A DNA stretch of 64,000 nt from Allomuricauda sp. Its GTDB lineage: Bacteria; Bacteroidota; Bacteroidia; Flavobacteriales; Flavobacteriaceae. The translations under genes and the position numbers were made by a program. Within the stretch, counting starts at the first letter, position 1. Each line of letters begins with the position of its first letter. The notes below the pieces were generated by a model. That model was given only the letters and a program-made list of their open reading frames with translations. It did no database searches and had not been told where the DNA came from. This document shows, in pieces, positions 26,729 through 35,491 of this stretch. The stretch is from contig JASBTQ010000001.1 in assembly GCA_030148335.1 (NCBI GenBank), positions 25,793 through 89,792 of the forward strand, in the 5' to 3' direction.

Positions 26729-28192
26729 TTATTTGTTTAGACTGTTCAAAGCTTCTTTTACTTCTTTTAAATCATCAAATTCCACCCGGACACCATTGGT
26801 TTCCTGATAGGTTTCATGGCCCTTTCCCGCTACCAAGATGATGTCTTTGGCCATGGCCATCTGGCAAGCGGCCTTTATGGCCTGCTTTCTGTTCTCGATG
26901 GACAATACTTTTTTGGTGTTCTGGGCCTCCACTCCCTTTTCCATTTCCTCAATGATCGTGGCAGGTGATTCCGTTCTGGGGTTATCGGATGTAAAAATGG
27001 CCTGATCACTCATTTCGGAAGCGATATGACCCATAACCGGACGCTTAGACTTATCGCGGTCACCACCACACCCCACTACGGTGATGACCTTTTCATTTCC
27101 AGTCCTCAATGCATTGATGGTGATCAATACATTTTTTAGTGCGTCCGGCGTATGGGCATAATCAACTATTGCCGTTATTTTTTCTTTGGATATATAGTAT
27201 TGAAACCTGCCGTTCACGGTCTCCAGTTCGCTCATCAGCCTCAGAATCTCCATTTTTTCCAACCCCAAAAGGTCGGCCACGGCATAGATGGCCAATAGGT
27301 TATAGGCATTGAAATCCCCGATGAGCTTTGTCCACAGTTCATTCTCATCCAGCTTCAACAACTGTCCATTGAACTGCCTCTCCAATATCTGGGCCCTGTA
27401 ATCTGCATACGATTTTAGGGCATACGTATATTTTTTGGCCTTGGTGTTCTGCATCATCACCAAACCATTTTTATCATCGATGTTGACCAACGCAAAAGCG
27501 GTCTTGGGCAAACTGTCGAACAATTTTTTCTTGGTATCGCGGTATTCTGCAAAAGTTTTGTGGTAATCCAGATGATCATGGGAGAGATTGGTAAAGATCG
27601 CTCCTGCAAAATGTAATCCTTCAGATCTTTTTTGATGGATGCCGTGCGAACTCACCTCCATGAAACAGCACTCCACACCTTCTGCGCTCATTTTTGCCAG
27701 ATAATCGTTGATGGCCATGACATCCGGGGTCGTATGGCTCGCTGGATATTCCTTATTGCCCACCATCACCTTTATGGTGGAAAGAAGGCCTGCTTTGTAA
27801 CCCGCTTTCGTGTAGAGGTTGTACAGCAGCGTGGCTACCGTAGTTTTTCCATTGGTCCCTGTAATTCCGACCAGTTTTAGGTTTTTGGACGGGTTTCCAT
27901 AAAAATTGGAGGCCATGACGGCCAAGGCACTGTTGCAATCCGGCACCTTCAAATAGGTGATGCCATTGACCAACAGTTCGGGCAGCTCTTCACAGACCAC
28001 CGCTTTGGCACCTGAGTCCACCGCTTTTTGGATGTACTTATGACCATCGGTGATGGTTCCCCGAACGGCCACGAACACATCGTCCATCTCCACTTTTCTC
28101 GAATCGAAATGGATATGGTTCACCATGACATGGGTATCCCCACTCACCGCAGTGAGGCTCACACCATATAATATGTCCTTCAACAACTTCAT
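26729..28192 (-). CDS. murE: UDP-MurNAc-tripeptide synthetase, meso-diaminopimelate type
   Basis: MurE adds the third peptide residue to UDP-MurNAc-L-Ala-D-Glu. The 487-residue protein has the N-terminal substrate domain (HFDSRKVEMDDVFVAV), the ATP loop GITGTNGKTTVATL near 110-123, the SHDHLDYH segment near 210, and TSDNPRTESP near 402-411. The DNPR motif is the known marker for meso-diaminopimelate, so the cell wall should be of the A1-gamma type. It overlaps ftsI by 4 bases. The 3' gap to mraY is filled by a 7-bp-period array. Confidence 0.96.
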   Translation of the reverse strand: MKLLKDILYGVSLTAVSGDTHVMVNHIHFDSRKVEMDDVFVAVRGTITDGHKYIQKAVDSGAKAVVCEELPELLVNGITYLKVPDCNSALAVMASNFYGNPSKNLKLVGITGTNGKTTVATLLYNLYTKAGYKAGLLSTIKVMVGNKEYPASHTTPDVMAINDYLAKMSAEGVECCFMEVSSHGIHQKRSEGLHFAGAIFTNLSHDHLDYHKTFAEYRDTKKKLFDSLPKTAFALVNIDDKNGLVMMQNTKAKKYTYALKSYADYRAQILERQFNGQLLKLDENELWTKLIGDFNAYNLLAIYAVADLLGLEKMEILRLMSELETVNGRFQYYISKEKITAIVDYAHTPDALKNVLITINALRTGNEKVITVVGCGGDRDKSKRPVMGHIASEMSDQAIFTSDNPRTESPATIIEEMEKGVEAQNTKKVLSIENRKQAIKAACQMAMAKDIILVAGKGHETYQETNGVRVEFDDLKEVKEALNSLNK

Positions 28193-30198
28193 GAAAGCTC
28201 CAGTACTATTTTCTTTACTTTTTTTATGTCCGTTCCTTGGTCTATGGACTGCTTCTTCACTTTTCCATTTCCGTGCACTTCCACTTCCAGTCCCAAATTT
28301 TCGAGCAGTGATATCGCATCCATCCCACTCATTCCTTTGACATTGGGCACGGTCCCAAATTTTTTCTGGGCCATGGCAAAGTATTGCTCGTACGCTTTAT
28401 CCAAATCAGGGTCGTCATATTCTTTGGTTTCCACTTCATCCACCAAAGGTGAAATGGCATGTATCTTTTGGGCCATGGATTTAAAAACAGGACCTGATAC
28501 GTCAGCTCCGTAATACCCCTCGCTCTTGTCCGGCTCATGGATGATCACGATACAGGAATACTTGGGATTGTCCGCTGGAAAATACCCTGCAAAAGAGGAG
28601 ATATAGGCTAGTTTATCAGGATTCTTTTCCACATAGTTCTTTTGGGTAGTCCCCGTTTTGCCGGCCATGGAAAAGTTCTTGGAGTACAGCCCGTGTCCCG
28701 TACCGTTCTTTTTTTCCACCACATCCTTCATGAGTTGCCTTACCTTGTCCACGGTTTCTTTGGAACAGATGGATGGGTTCAGCACTTCCTTGTCAAATCG
28801 TTTCACCACTTTACTGCCTTCCCTCACTTCTTTGATCAACCGGGGCTTTACCAACTCCCCGTCGTTGGCAATGGCATTGTAAAAGGCCAAGGTCTGCATG
28901 GGGGTCAATGACACTTCGTAGCCGTGCGACATCCATCCGAGGGAAATTCCCGACCAACCCTTGTCTCCCGGATAGCGGATCACAGGATCCCCTTCCCCAA
29001 TGATGGGAAGGTCCAATTTTTTGTGCAGCCCCATGTTCATCAAACGGTTCACGAACTTGGCGGGCCGATCTTTATAATTTTCATTGATGATCTTGGCAAA
29101 AGCGGTGTTCGAGGAAACCGCAAAGGCTTCAGCAACAGAAATCTTTCCATAACCGCCCCATTTGGAATCCTTCACCACACCATCATATATCCTGTACCTT
29201 CCTTTTTCCGTGTCGATGACGGTGCTGGTATCCACAACTTTATCTTCCAAAGCGGCCACTAGGGACATCAATTTAAAGGTAGAGCCCGGCTCGTGCGATT
29301 CCCCGACGGCATAGTTCAATTTTTCGTAGTATGTCCCGTCAGAGGTGCGTCCCAGATTGGAGATGGCCTTCACCTCCCCGGTCTTGGTCTCCATGACCAC
29401 GACACAACCATGGTCCGCCTTATATTTTTCAAGCTGTTTCAATAATTCGTGATGGGCAATGTCTTGGATGTTGACATCGATGGTGGACACCACGTCCAGG
29501 CCATCCTGTGGCTCCACAATATTGTCCAGACCCACGGGTTTCCATTGACCCTTTGCTATTCTTTGCTTCAGACGTTTTCCTTCCCTGCCCCTCAAATAGG
29601 TTTCCCCGAAGGCACCATCCAATCCTACACGGGTATAGTATCCGTTTTCATCCACCCTTTCATAGCCAATGCTCCTAGCTGCCATCTTACCCAAAGGGTA
29701 TTCCCTCACCACACGGTGGGTCTCGATGAAGCCACCTTTATATGGACCCAGGTTGAAAAGAGGGAATTGTTTGATGCGGACATAACTCAGGTAATCCACG
29801 TTACGGGCCACCAGTTCGTACCTGCTCCCATTGGCCCTGGCCTTTCTGAACAATTGCCTATAATAGGAAGAAGGTCGGTTGAAAAGAATTCCCAACGAAT
29901 CGGACAGTGCGGCAACATGGTTCTGGAAATTTGCTTCGGACACGGTTTGGGCATCGAACCTGATCTCGTATTTGGGCACGGATGCGGCCAATAGGCTACC
30001 ATCTTCGGAGTACAGGTTACCCCGGTTGGGTTCTATGGTGAACATTTTTTCGGTCTGGCTCAGGGCAAGTTCCTTGTATTTTTCACCTTCCACCATCTGG
30101 ATATCCACCAGCTTCACCACCACGGCTATGGCCATGACCAGAAGTCCACCTGCAACGAGGTAGAGCCTATTCATGATATTTTTTTCGGTGATTGCCAC
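28189..30198 (-). CDS. ftsI: Septal penicillin-binding protein FtsI with PASTA domain
   Basis: The 669-residue class B PBP has one N-terminal membrane anchor (about 11-29), a pedestal domain, and a transpeptidase domain with SxxK in EPGSTFKLMS near 300-309, SxN in AVSSNTAFAK near 356-365 and KTG in MAGKTGTTQKNY near 507-518. The last 60 residues (from VPNVKGMSGMDAISLL) form a PASTA domain, as in the Spo/PBP2x type and typical of Bacteroidota FtsI. It crosslinks septal peptidoglycan with FtsW. It overlaps murE by 4 bases and shares one base with ftsL. Confidence 0.95.
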   Translation of the reverse strand: MAITEKNIMNRLYLVAGGLLVMAIAVVVKLVDIQMVEGEKYKELALSQTEKMFTIEPNRGNLYSEDGSLLAASVPKYEIRFDAQTVSEANFQNHVAALSDSLGILFNRPSSYYRQLFRKARANGSRYELVARNVDYLSYVRIKQFPLFNLGPYKGGFIETHRVVREYPLGKMAARSIGYERVDENGYYTRVGLDGAFGETYLRGREGKRLKQRIAKGQWKPVGLDNIVEPQDGLDVVSTIDVNIQDIAHHELLKQLEKYKADHGCVVVMETKTGEVKAISNLGRTSDGTYYEKLNYAVGESHEPGSTFKLMSLVAALEDKVVDTSTVIDTEKGRYRIYDGVVKDSKWGGYGKISVAEAFAVSSNTAFAKIINENYKDRPAKFVNRLMNMGLHKKLDLPIIGEGDPVIRYPGDKGWSGISLGWMSHGYEVSLTPMQTLAFYNAIANDGELVKPRLIKEVREGSKVVKRFDKEVLNPSICSKETVDKVRQLMKDVVEKKNGTGHGLYSKNFSMAGKTGTTQKNYVEKNPDKLAYISSFAGYFPADNPKYSCIVIIHEPDKSEGYYGADVSGPVFKSMAQKIHAISPLVDEVETKEYDDPDLDKAYEQYFAMAQKKFGTVPNVKGMSGMDAISLLENLGLEVEVHGNGKVKKQSIDQGTDIKKVKKIVLELS

Positions 30199-30515
30199 TA
30201 TTCCGCTGATTTAACCACTATTTTCTTCGGTGGGTTTTCTGAAGGAACCAGTCCCTTGTCCGCCACTTCTTTCCGCAAAGTGGATTCCAGCTTGAGCTGT
30301 TGTACGTTGGACCTTCCTTGAAAAAACTCACTTTTCAATTTTCTCACCTCCTCGTTCAAGGCGGCTATTTCCATTACTTTTTTATCGGCATTGTGACTGC
30401 TGGAGATCATCAATGCGGCCAAGAAAGAGGCATACAACAAAAACATCCAGTTCTTGGGAGCATCCCCGCTCACCAAAAACTTTCCTTTTAATATGTCCAG
30501 CAATCCTTTTCTCAT
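30198..30515 (-). CDS. ftsL: FtsL-like cell division protein
   Basis: The 105-residue bitopic protein has one membrane segment (about 24-40, MFLLYASFLAALMISSS), followed by a predicted coiled coil (VMEIAALNEEVRKLKSEFF) and a short Pro/Lys tail. Sequence similarity in this family is weak; size, topology and position between rsmH and ftsI support the call. FtsL bridges FtsQ with FtsW/FtsI. It lies 5 bases after rsmH and overlaps ftsI by one base. Confidence 0.85.
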   Translation of the reverse strand: MRKGLLDILKGKFLVSGDAPKNWMFLLYASFLAALMISSSHNADKKVMEIAALNEEVRKLKSEFFQGRSNVQQLKLESTLRKEVADKGLVPSENPPKKIVVKSAE

Positions 30516-30520
30516 TTTTT

Positions 30521-31423
30521 CTATATGCGTTCCGCAATGCGGAGTTTTGCACTTCTTGCCCTGTTGTTTCGGGCTACTTCCTCTGCGGTCGGCACTATGA
30601 GCCCTCCCACTTTTTTCAAGGGAACGTCGATGTTCCCATAAAAATCCTTTTCAGGTTCGCCCTCGAACCGTCCGTCGCGTATGAAACGTTTCACCAAACG
30701 GTCTTCCAGGGAGTGGTAACTGATCATGCTCAACCGCCCACCTTTTTCCAGAACTTCCGGCACTTGGAGCAAAAACTCCTTCAGCACCTCTATCTCTTGG
30801 TTGACCTCGATCCGTATGGCCTGATAGATCTGGGCCAAAATCTTGTTCTCCTTCATCTTGGGCAAAAACTTGCCCAAGGTCTGTTTCAATTCTTCCGTGG
30901 TTTTGATCGGATTGACCGCCCTTGCTTCCACAATGGTCTTGGCCATGGCATTGGCGTTTCGCAGTTCCCCATATTGGAACAGTACGGATGCCAGATCTTC
31001 TTGGGGGTAGGAGTTGATCACCTCATAGGCCGAAAGCACATTGTTCCTGTCCATACGCATGTCGAGATCCGCATTGAACCTAGTGGAAAATCCACGGGCC
31101 GCTTCATCGAACTGATGGGAGGAAACTCCGAAATCCGCCAAGATTCCATCGACTTTCCGAATACCATAGAACTTGAGATATTGCTTGAGGTAGCGAAAAT
31201 TCTGGTTGATCAATTGGAACCTATCGTCATGCAATGCATTTTGCAGGGCATCCTCATCTTGATCAAACGCGAACAGCTTTCCGCCCTCGCCCAATCGTTT
31301 CAATATTTCACTGGAGTGCCCTCCACCACCAAAGGTGACGTCCACATACACCCCGTCCGGCTTTATGTCCAATCCGTCCACCGACTCTTGCAACAGCACC
31401 GGATTGTGATATGCATTACTCAT
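30521..31423 (-). CDS. rsmH: 16S rRNA m4C1402 methyltransferase
   Basis: RsmH methylates N4 of C1402 in the 16S rRNA decoding centre using S-adenosylmethionine. I chose the ATG at 31423, which gives the usual start MSNAYHNPVLLQESVDGL and a length of 300 residues; an upstream start at 31489 would add 22 unrelated residues read from inside mraZ. The SAM loop is VDVTFGGGGHSSEIL near 27-41, ILADFGVSSHQFD lies near 95-107, and GGRLSMISYHSLEDRLVK near 234-251 is the family signature. It overlaps mraZ by 8 bases. Confidence 0.95.
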   Translation of the reverse strand: MSNAYHNPVLLQESVDGLDIKPDGVYVDVTFGGGGHSSEILKRLGEGGKLFAFDQDEDALQNALHDDRFQLINQNFRYLKQYLKFYGIRKVDGILADFGVSSHQFDEAARGFSTRFNADLDMRMDRNNVLSAYEVINSYPQEDLASVLFQYGELRNANAMAKTIVEARAVNPIKTTEELKQTLGKFLPKMKENKILAQIYQAIRIEVNQEIEVLKEFLLQVPEVLEKGGRLSMISYHSLEDRLVKRFIRDGRFEGEPEKDFYGNIDVPLKKVGGLIVPTAEEVARNNRARSAKLRIAERI

Positions 31424-31871
31424 CGTCATCAAAGATCTCTTCGGCCAAATCCGCATAATCCTTCTCCCCTTCGGCCAAGACTTTCTCATACTTATCCTTG
31501 TCCCAGATCTCTATTTTGTCAAAGACCGCATTGAGCACCACTTCCTTATCGATCCCCGCAAAATCCACGAGATTTTTGGGTATCTGCAGCCTTCCGGAAT
31601 CCCCATCGATGGCGACTTCCTTCATCCCCGCCACAAAATTTCTCACAAAGGCGTCGTACTTGCGGTTGATCTTGCTCTTCTTCATCACCTTTTGCATCAG
31701 CACATCGAACTGTTGTTTGGGATACAACTCCAGACACTGCTGAAAAACCGACCTCTTGATCACGAAACCTTCTTTCAGGACAGGCAATAGCTGATTTTTC
31801 AAGGAAATGGGCAGCAATACCCTTCCTTTTGAATCCGCTTTGCAATCATGTTGTCCTATGATATGGGTCAC
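31416..31871 (-). CDS. mraZ: Transcriptional regulator MraZ
   Basis: MraZ is the AbrB-fold ring-forming DNA-binding protein that controls the dcw operon, usually repressing its own promoter. The 151-residue product contains the two typical halves: DCKADSKGRVLLPISLKNQL near 9-28 and VAIDGDSGRLQIPKNLVDFA near 86-105, each with the DxxGRxxxP core. It is the first gene of the cluster. Four AAAGTGG-like boxes in the correct 10-bp phase lie just upstream of its -7 box. Confidence 0.95.
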   Translation of the reverse strand: MTHIIGQHDCKADSKGRVLLPISLKNQLLPVLKEGFVIKRSVFQQCLELYPKQQFDVLMQKVMKKSKINRKYDAFVRNFVAGMKEVAIDGDSGRLQIPKNLVDFAGIDKEVVLNAVFDKIEIWDKDKYEKVLAEGEKDYADLAEEIFDDDE

Positions 31872-31900
31872 TAGAAATCAATTGGTTACTTAATACAACT

Positions 31901-31908
31901 CAAATATA
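31901..31908 (-). promoter_or_regulatory. dcw operon -7 promoter box
   Basis: CAAATATA on the + strand reads TATATTTG on the minus strand, matching TAnnTTTG, 29 bases before the mraZ ATG. The expected -33 region is covered by MraZ-type boxes. Confidence 0.65.
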
Positions 31909-31920
31909 TAGATTTTATTT

Positions 31921-31969
31921 CCACATTTCTCCACTTAACACCACTTTTGTTAATAAATTCACCACTTTT
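31921..31969 (-). promoter_or_regulatory. MraZ-type operator: repeated AAAGTGG boxes
   Basis: On the + strand CCACATTT (31921), CCACTTAA (31931) and CCACTTTT (31941) start exactly 10 bases apart, and a fourth CCACTTTT starts at 31962. On the coding strand these read AAANGTGG-like boxes. MraZ is known to bind direct repeats with 10-bp phase (TGGG-type in E. coli, AAAGTG-type in mycoplasmas). The boxes cover the -33 region, which fits repression of mraZ by its own product. Confidence 0.65.
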
Positions 31970-32103
31970 AGACCAAAAACCAACTTTTGGACCGGGCAAA
32001 CACTCCCCGTGAATATGCCCCTCCACTTCACAAATCTTGAGGAAACCGAAAAAACTTGTCCCCCATGCACCAAAAACCTGAATTCTTTGTAACATGAAAT
32101 GCC

Positions 32104-32111
32104 TATATTTG
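32104..32111 (+). promoter_or_regulatory. -7 promoter box for the hydrolase gene
   Basis: TATATTTG matches TAnnTTTG, 26 bases before the ATG at 32138. A TTG at 32087-32089 is a possible -33 element, with a spacer slightly shorter than usual. Confidence 0.55.
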
Positions 32112-32137
32112 CCCCTCTTACTACCAACTGACTATTA

Positions 32138-32902
32138 ATGGAAGAGCATTTAATTGAGGATGGCAAATACAGATATATAGAAAAGGGAGAGGGAACCCCC
32201 ATGATCATCCTGCATGGACTCATGGGTGGACTCAGTAATTTTCAAGGTGTATCTGACTATTTCCCCTCCAAGGGCTACAAGGTCTTGATCCCCGAGCTCC
32301 CCATTTACGACATGCCCATACTGAAAACCACCGTAAAGAACTTTGCCAAGTTTTTGGAGGGTTTCATCGAGGCCAAAGGATTGAAGGATGTCATTCTTTT
32401 GGGCAATTCCCTCGGTGGGCACATTGGTCTCTTGCACACCAAAATGTTCCCCGAAATGGTCAAGGCACTCGTCATCACTGGAAGCTCCGGGCTCTATGAA
32501 AGTGCCATGGGCGACGGTTATCCCAAGCGCGGCGATTATGAGTTCATCAAGAAAAAGGCGCAGGATGTCTTCTATGATCCCGAAGTGGCCACAAAGGAAA
32601 TTGTGGACGAGGTGTTTGCCACGGTGAACGACAGGATGAAGTTGGTAAAGACCCTTGCCATTGCCAAAAGTGCCATCCGACACAATATGTCCAAGGACCT
32701 GCCACACATGAAGACCCCCACGTGCATCATTTGGGGCGAGAACGATACGGTGACCCCTCCCAATGTGGCCAAGGAGTTCCACGAACTTTTGCCCGATTCC
32801 GACCTCTACTGGATCGAGAAATGCGGCCATGCGCCCATGATGGAGCACCCCGAGGATTTTAACCGCATTCTTGACGCTTGGTTGAAGAAGAGAGGGTTCT
32901 AG
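32138..32902 (+). CDS. Alpha/beta hydrolase
   Basis: The 254-residue enzyme has the HG oxyanion segment ILHGLMGGLSNF near 25-36, the nucleophile elbow LLGNSLGGHIGLL near 87-99 with the catalytic Ser, an acid residue in WGENDTVTPP near 196-205, and His in KCGHAPMMEHPEDF near 229-242. There is no signal peptide, so it acts in the cytoplasm. The substrate is unknown; the layout is that of the general esterase/lactonase/C-C hydrolase group. It lies divergent from mraZ and upstream of engB, which is separated from it by a 7-bp-period array. Confidence 0.85.
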   Translation: MEEHLIEDGKYRYIEKGEGTPMIILHGLMGGLSNFQGVSDYFPSKGYKVLIPELPIYDMPILKTTVKNFAKFLEGFIEAKGLKDVILLGNSLGGHIGLLHTKMFPEMVKALVITGSSGLYESAMGDGYPKRGDYEFIKKKAQDVFYDPEVATKEIVDEVFATVNDRMKLVKTLAIAKSAIRHNMSKDLPHMKTPTCIIWGENDTVTPPNVAKEFHELLPDSDLYWIEKCGHAPMMEHPEDFNRILDAWLKKRGF

Positions 32903-32958
32903 TAGTTAGACTTTAGCATTTTTTAGTTTTATTAATGGGTGTTTTTAGTATTTTACCA

Positions 32959-32993
32959 TTGTCTATCGTCTATTTTCTATTGTCTAACATCTA
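32959..32993. repeat. Degenerate 7-bp-period array upstream of engB
   Basis: Five perfect-phase heptads ending in CTA: TTGTCTA, TCGTCTA, TTTTCTA, TTGTCTA, ACATCTA. The array ends 6 bases before the engB start codon. Bases 32903-32958 are low-complexity T-rich sequence with looser TTAGA-like units. Confidence 0.7.
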
Positions 32994-32999
32994 TTCAAA

Positions 33000-33611
33000 A
33001 TGAAGATTTCTTCCGCCGAATTCATAATGAGCAATTCCAATGTGGCCAAATGCCCCAATGAACCGTTGCCGGAGTATGCCTTTATCGGGCGATCCAATGT
33101 GGGAAAATCGTCCCTCATCAATATGCTCGTGGACAGAAAGGGATTGGCCAAGACTTCTGGTAGACCGGGTAAAACACAACTCATCAATCATTTTAAGATC
33201 AACAACAACTGGTTTTTGGTGGATTTGCCTGGATATGGCTATGCCAGGGTATCCAAAAAGGACAAAAACACCTTTCAGAAATATATCACCGAATATTTTC
33301 AAAAACGGAAGCAATTGGTCTGCGGTTTTGTACTTGTGGACATCCGCCACGACCCACAACCCATTGACCTTGAGTTCATGGAGTGGTTGGGGACCAATCA
33401 GGTACCTTTCGCCATCATCTTCACCAAAGCGGACAAACTCAAGACCGGCACCATTGAAAAACAAGCGGAAGCCTATCTTCAGAAATTAAGGGAAGGTGCA
33501 TGGGAGGAGGCTCCCCCACATTTCACCACTTCATCCAGCAACCGGATGGGCAAGGATGAACTTTTGGAGTTCATAGATGGCATCAACCAACAATTTTTCT
33601 CGAATAAATGA
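33000..33611 (+). CDS. engB: Ribosome biogenesis GTPase EngB/YihA/YsxC
   Basis: This GTPase is needed for late assembly of the 50S subunit. The 203-residue length is normal. Motifs: G1 IGRSNVGKSSLIN near 28-40, G2 GLAKTSGRPGKTQL near 48-61, G3 VDLPGYGYARV near 73-83 and G4 FTKADKL near 140-146. The C-terminus has the expected TSSSNRMGKDELL segment. The upstream gap holds low-complexity heptad repeats, so its promoter is unclear. Confidence 0.96.
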   Translation: MKISSAEFIMSNSNVAKCPNEPLPEYAFIGRSNVGKSSLINMLVDRKGLAKTSGRPGKTQLINHFKINNNWFLVDLPGYGYARVSKKDKNTFQKYITEYFQKRKQLVCGFVLVDIRHDPQPIDLEFMEWLGTNQVPFAIIFTKADKLKTGTIEKQAEAYLQKLREGAWEEAPPHFTTSSSNRMGKDELLEFIDGINQQFFSNK

Positions 33612-33618
33612 TCCCTGC

Positions 33619-33643
33619 ATAAATCCAAAGGATTTATTTTTTT
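33619..33643 (+). terminator. engB terminator
   Basis: ATAAATCC (33619-33626) pairs with GGATTTAT (33630-33637) around AAA and is followed by Ts. Confidence 0.75.
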
Positions 33644-33673
33644 AATGCGTATTTTCCATGCAATTTAGGGAGC

Positions 33674-34540
33674 ATGGATGTAGTGAAGACTTACCATAAT
33701 GTGAACAGGGCCGATGTTTCGCTCAGTTTTGGCATTTCCAAGATGGAGGATATTCATAAAAAAAGGAACGGCCTGGCCGATGAGCCCCACCGACATGATT
33801 ATTACACCATTCTTGTTGTCAAAAAAGGAAAGGGCGTCCATTTGGTCGATTTCAAGACGCATCCCGTTGCCGGAAACCAAGTTTTTTTCATCAGTCCCGG
33901 ACAGGTGCATCAACTCAAGGAAGAAACGAGCTCCTTTGGCTATTCCATTGTTTTCTCCGCACAATTTCTGGCAATGAACCATATTTTGGTGGACTTCATT
34001 GACGACATCAACCTGTTCAATGATTTTGGCAACACCCCGCCCTTGATGGTCAGCGAACCTGAAATGGACCGAATCCTATCCTACGCCTCGGAAATGGAAT
34101 TTTATTATCGGTCCCACGACACCTATAAGTTTGAGGCCATCGGCGCACTGCTCAAATTGCTTTTGATCGCTTGCCACAACCTATGTTCTTTGACCCAACT
34201 GGATTCCCAGACCATGGAGGTCGGTGCCGTTCTGGTGCGCAACTTCAAACAACTGGTGAACGAAAAGTTCAAGGCTTGGCACCATGCCTCCGCCTATGCC
34301 GATGCACTGCACATCACCCCCGACCACCTGAACCGTGTGGTGAAATCCCTCACCGGAAAAACATCCAAGGAGCACATCCAGAGCAGGATCACCATTGCCG
34401 CCAAACGATTGCTGTATTTTTCGCCTCTGTCCCAGAAAGAAATCGCCTTTGAACTCGGTTTTTCGGAACCGGCCAATTTCAGTGCTTTTTTCAAATCCTG
34501 CACGGGCGTTTCCCCGAGCAAGTTCAAAGAATTGGTCTGA
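33674..34540 (+). CDS. AraC-family transcriptional regulator
   Basis: The 288-residue protein has an N-terminal cupin-like sensing region (DEPHRHDYYTILVVKKGKG near 36-54, then VFFISPGQVHQL near 74-85) and a C-terminal double helix-turn-helix: HHASAYADALHITPDHLNRVVK near 203-224 and LSQKEIAFELGFSEPANFSAFF near 255-276, ending FKSCTGVSPSKFKELV. The effector is unknown. The next gene in the same direction is a pirin, 90 bases away, which makes it a possible target. Confidence 0.9.
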   Translation: MDVVKTYHNVNRADVSLSFGISKMEDIHKKRNGLADEPHRHDYYTILVVKKGKGVHLVDFKTHPVAGNQVFFISPGQVHQLKEETSSFGYSIVFSAQFLAMNHILVDFIDDINLFNDFGNTPPLMVSEPEMDRILSYASEMEFYYRSHDTYKFEAIGALLKLLLIACHNLCSLTQLDSQTMEVGAVLVRNFKQLVNEKFKAWHHASAYADALHITPDHLNRVVKSLTGKTSKEHIQSRITIAAKRLLYFSPLSQKEIAFELGFSEPANFSAFFKSCTGVSPSKFKELV

Positions 34541-34630
34541 TATCGGATTTTCATAAGTCCCTCCCGTGTTTTCATATCCCCAAAACCTCTTGCTTGCCCG
34601 ACCTTTGTAGAGAACAAAAAAATAAGACAT

Positions 34631-35359
34631 ATGAAGACCGTATTGCACAAAGCAGACACCAGAGGGCATGCCGACCATGGCTGGCTCAACAGTCACCATA
34701 CATTCAGTTTCGCAGCCTATCAAAATCCAGAACGGATGCATTTTGGGGTACTCCGTGTACTAAATGATGACCAAGTGGCACCGGGCAAGGGGTTTGGCTC
34801 CCACCCCCATGACAACATGGAGATCATCTCCATTCCTTTGGAAGGGGATTTGGAACACAAGGACAGCATGGGCAATGTGACCACCATAAAAGAAGGGGAC
34901 GTACAGGTGATGAGTGCCGGTACCGGCATCTTTCACAGTGAATACAATAAGAACGATCACAAGCAGGTGAAGTTCCTACAGATCTGGATATTCCCCAACA
35001 AAAGGAACGTGGAGCCCCGCTATGACCAGATTTCCATAAGGGACATTGAGAAAAAGAATGCCTTTTACCAAGTACTTTCCCCAAACCCTGATGATGAAGG
35101 TGTGTGGGTACATCAAGATGCCTGGTTCCATTTGGGCAAGTTTGAATCGGGTGCCACCGACACCTATACGATCAAGAAAGAAGGAAATGGGGTCTATGTC
35201 TTTGTACTGGAAGGGACTGTGGAGATGCATGGACAGCACCTTGAAAAGCGTGATGGTCTTGGAATTTGGGAAACAGATTCCTTCGACCTGAAATCCAACT
35301 CGGACAGTAGAGTGCTGCTCATGGAAGTCCCAATGGGTCTTGGCAGCATAGGACGTTGA
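34631..35359 (+). CDS. Pirin family protein
   Basis: The 242-residue bicupin has the pirin metal ligands in GFGSHPHDNMEIISIPLEG near 55-73 (two His) and MSAGTGIFHSEYN near 96-108 (His and Glu). N-terminal ADHGWLNSHHTFSFA is also typical. Related YhhW has quercetinase activity and binds a metal; the physiological role here is not known. It lies downstream of the AraC regulator and ends at a strong terminator. Confidence 0.92.
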   Translation: MKTVLHKADTRGHADHGWLNSHHTFSFAAYQNPERMHFGVLRVLNDDQVAPGKGFGSHPHDNMEIISIPLEGDLEHKDSMGNVTTIKEGDVQVMSAGTGIFHSEYNKNDHKQVKFLQIWIFPNKRNVEPRYDQISIRDIEKKNAFYQVLSPNPDDEGVWVHQDAWFHLGKFESGATDTYTIKKEGNGVYVFVLEGTVEMHGQHLEKRDGLGIWETDSFDLKSNSDSRVLLMEVPMGLGSIGR

Positions 35360-35382
35360 TTTTTCAAATGAAAGTATCATTA

Positions 35383-35407
35383 AAAAAGCCCCGTTCGGGG
35401 CTTTTTA
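35383..35407 (+). terminator. Terminator after pirin gene
   Basis: AAAAAGCCCCG/CGGGGCTTTTT is a perfect 11-bp stem with a 2-base apex and Ts. Confidence 0.92.
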
Positions 35408-35463
35408 TTTTTGTTCATTCAGCAATTGTCAACCAATAACCATTTCCATTACAAATAATTGGA

Positions 35464-35471
35464 TATTTTTG
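35464..35471 (+). promoter_or_regulatory. -7 promoter box for SH3 protein gene
   Basis: TATTTTTG matches TAnnTTTG, 20 bases before the ATG at 35492. It excludes the more upstream in-frame start at 35459. Confidence 0.55.
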
Positions 35472-35491
35472 GATTACCAAATCACCTACTT

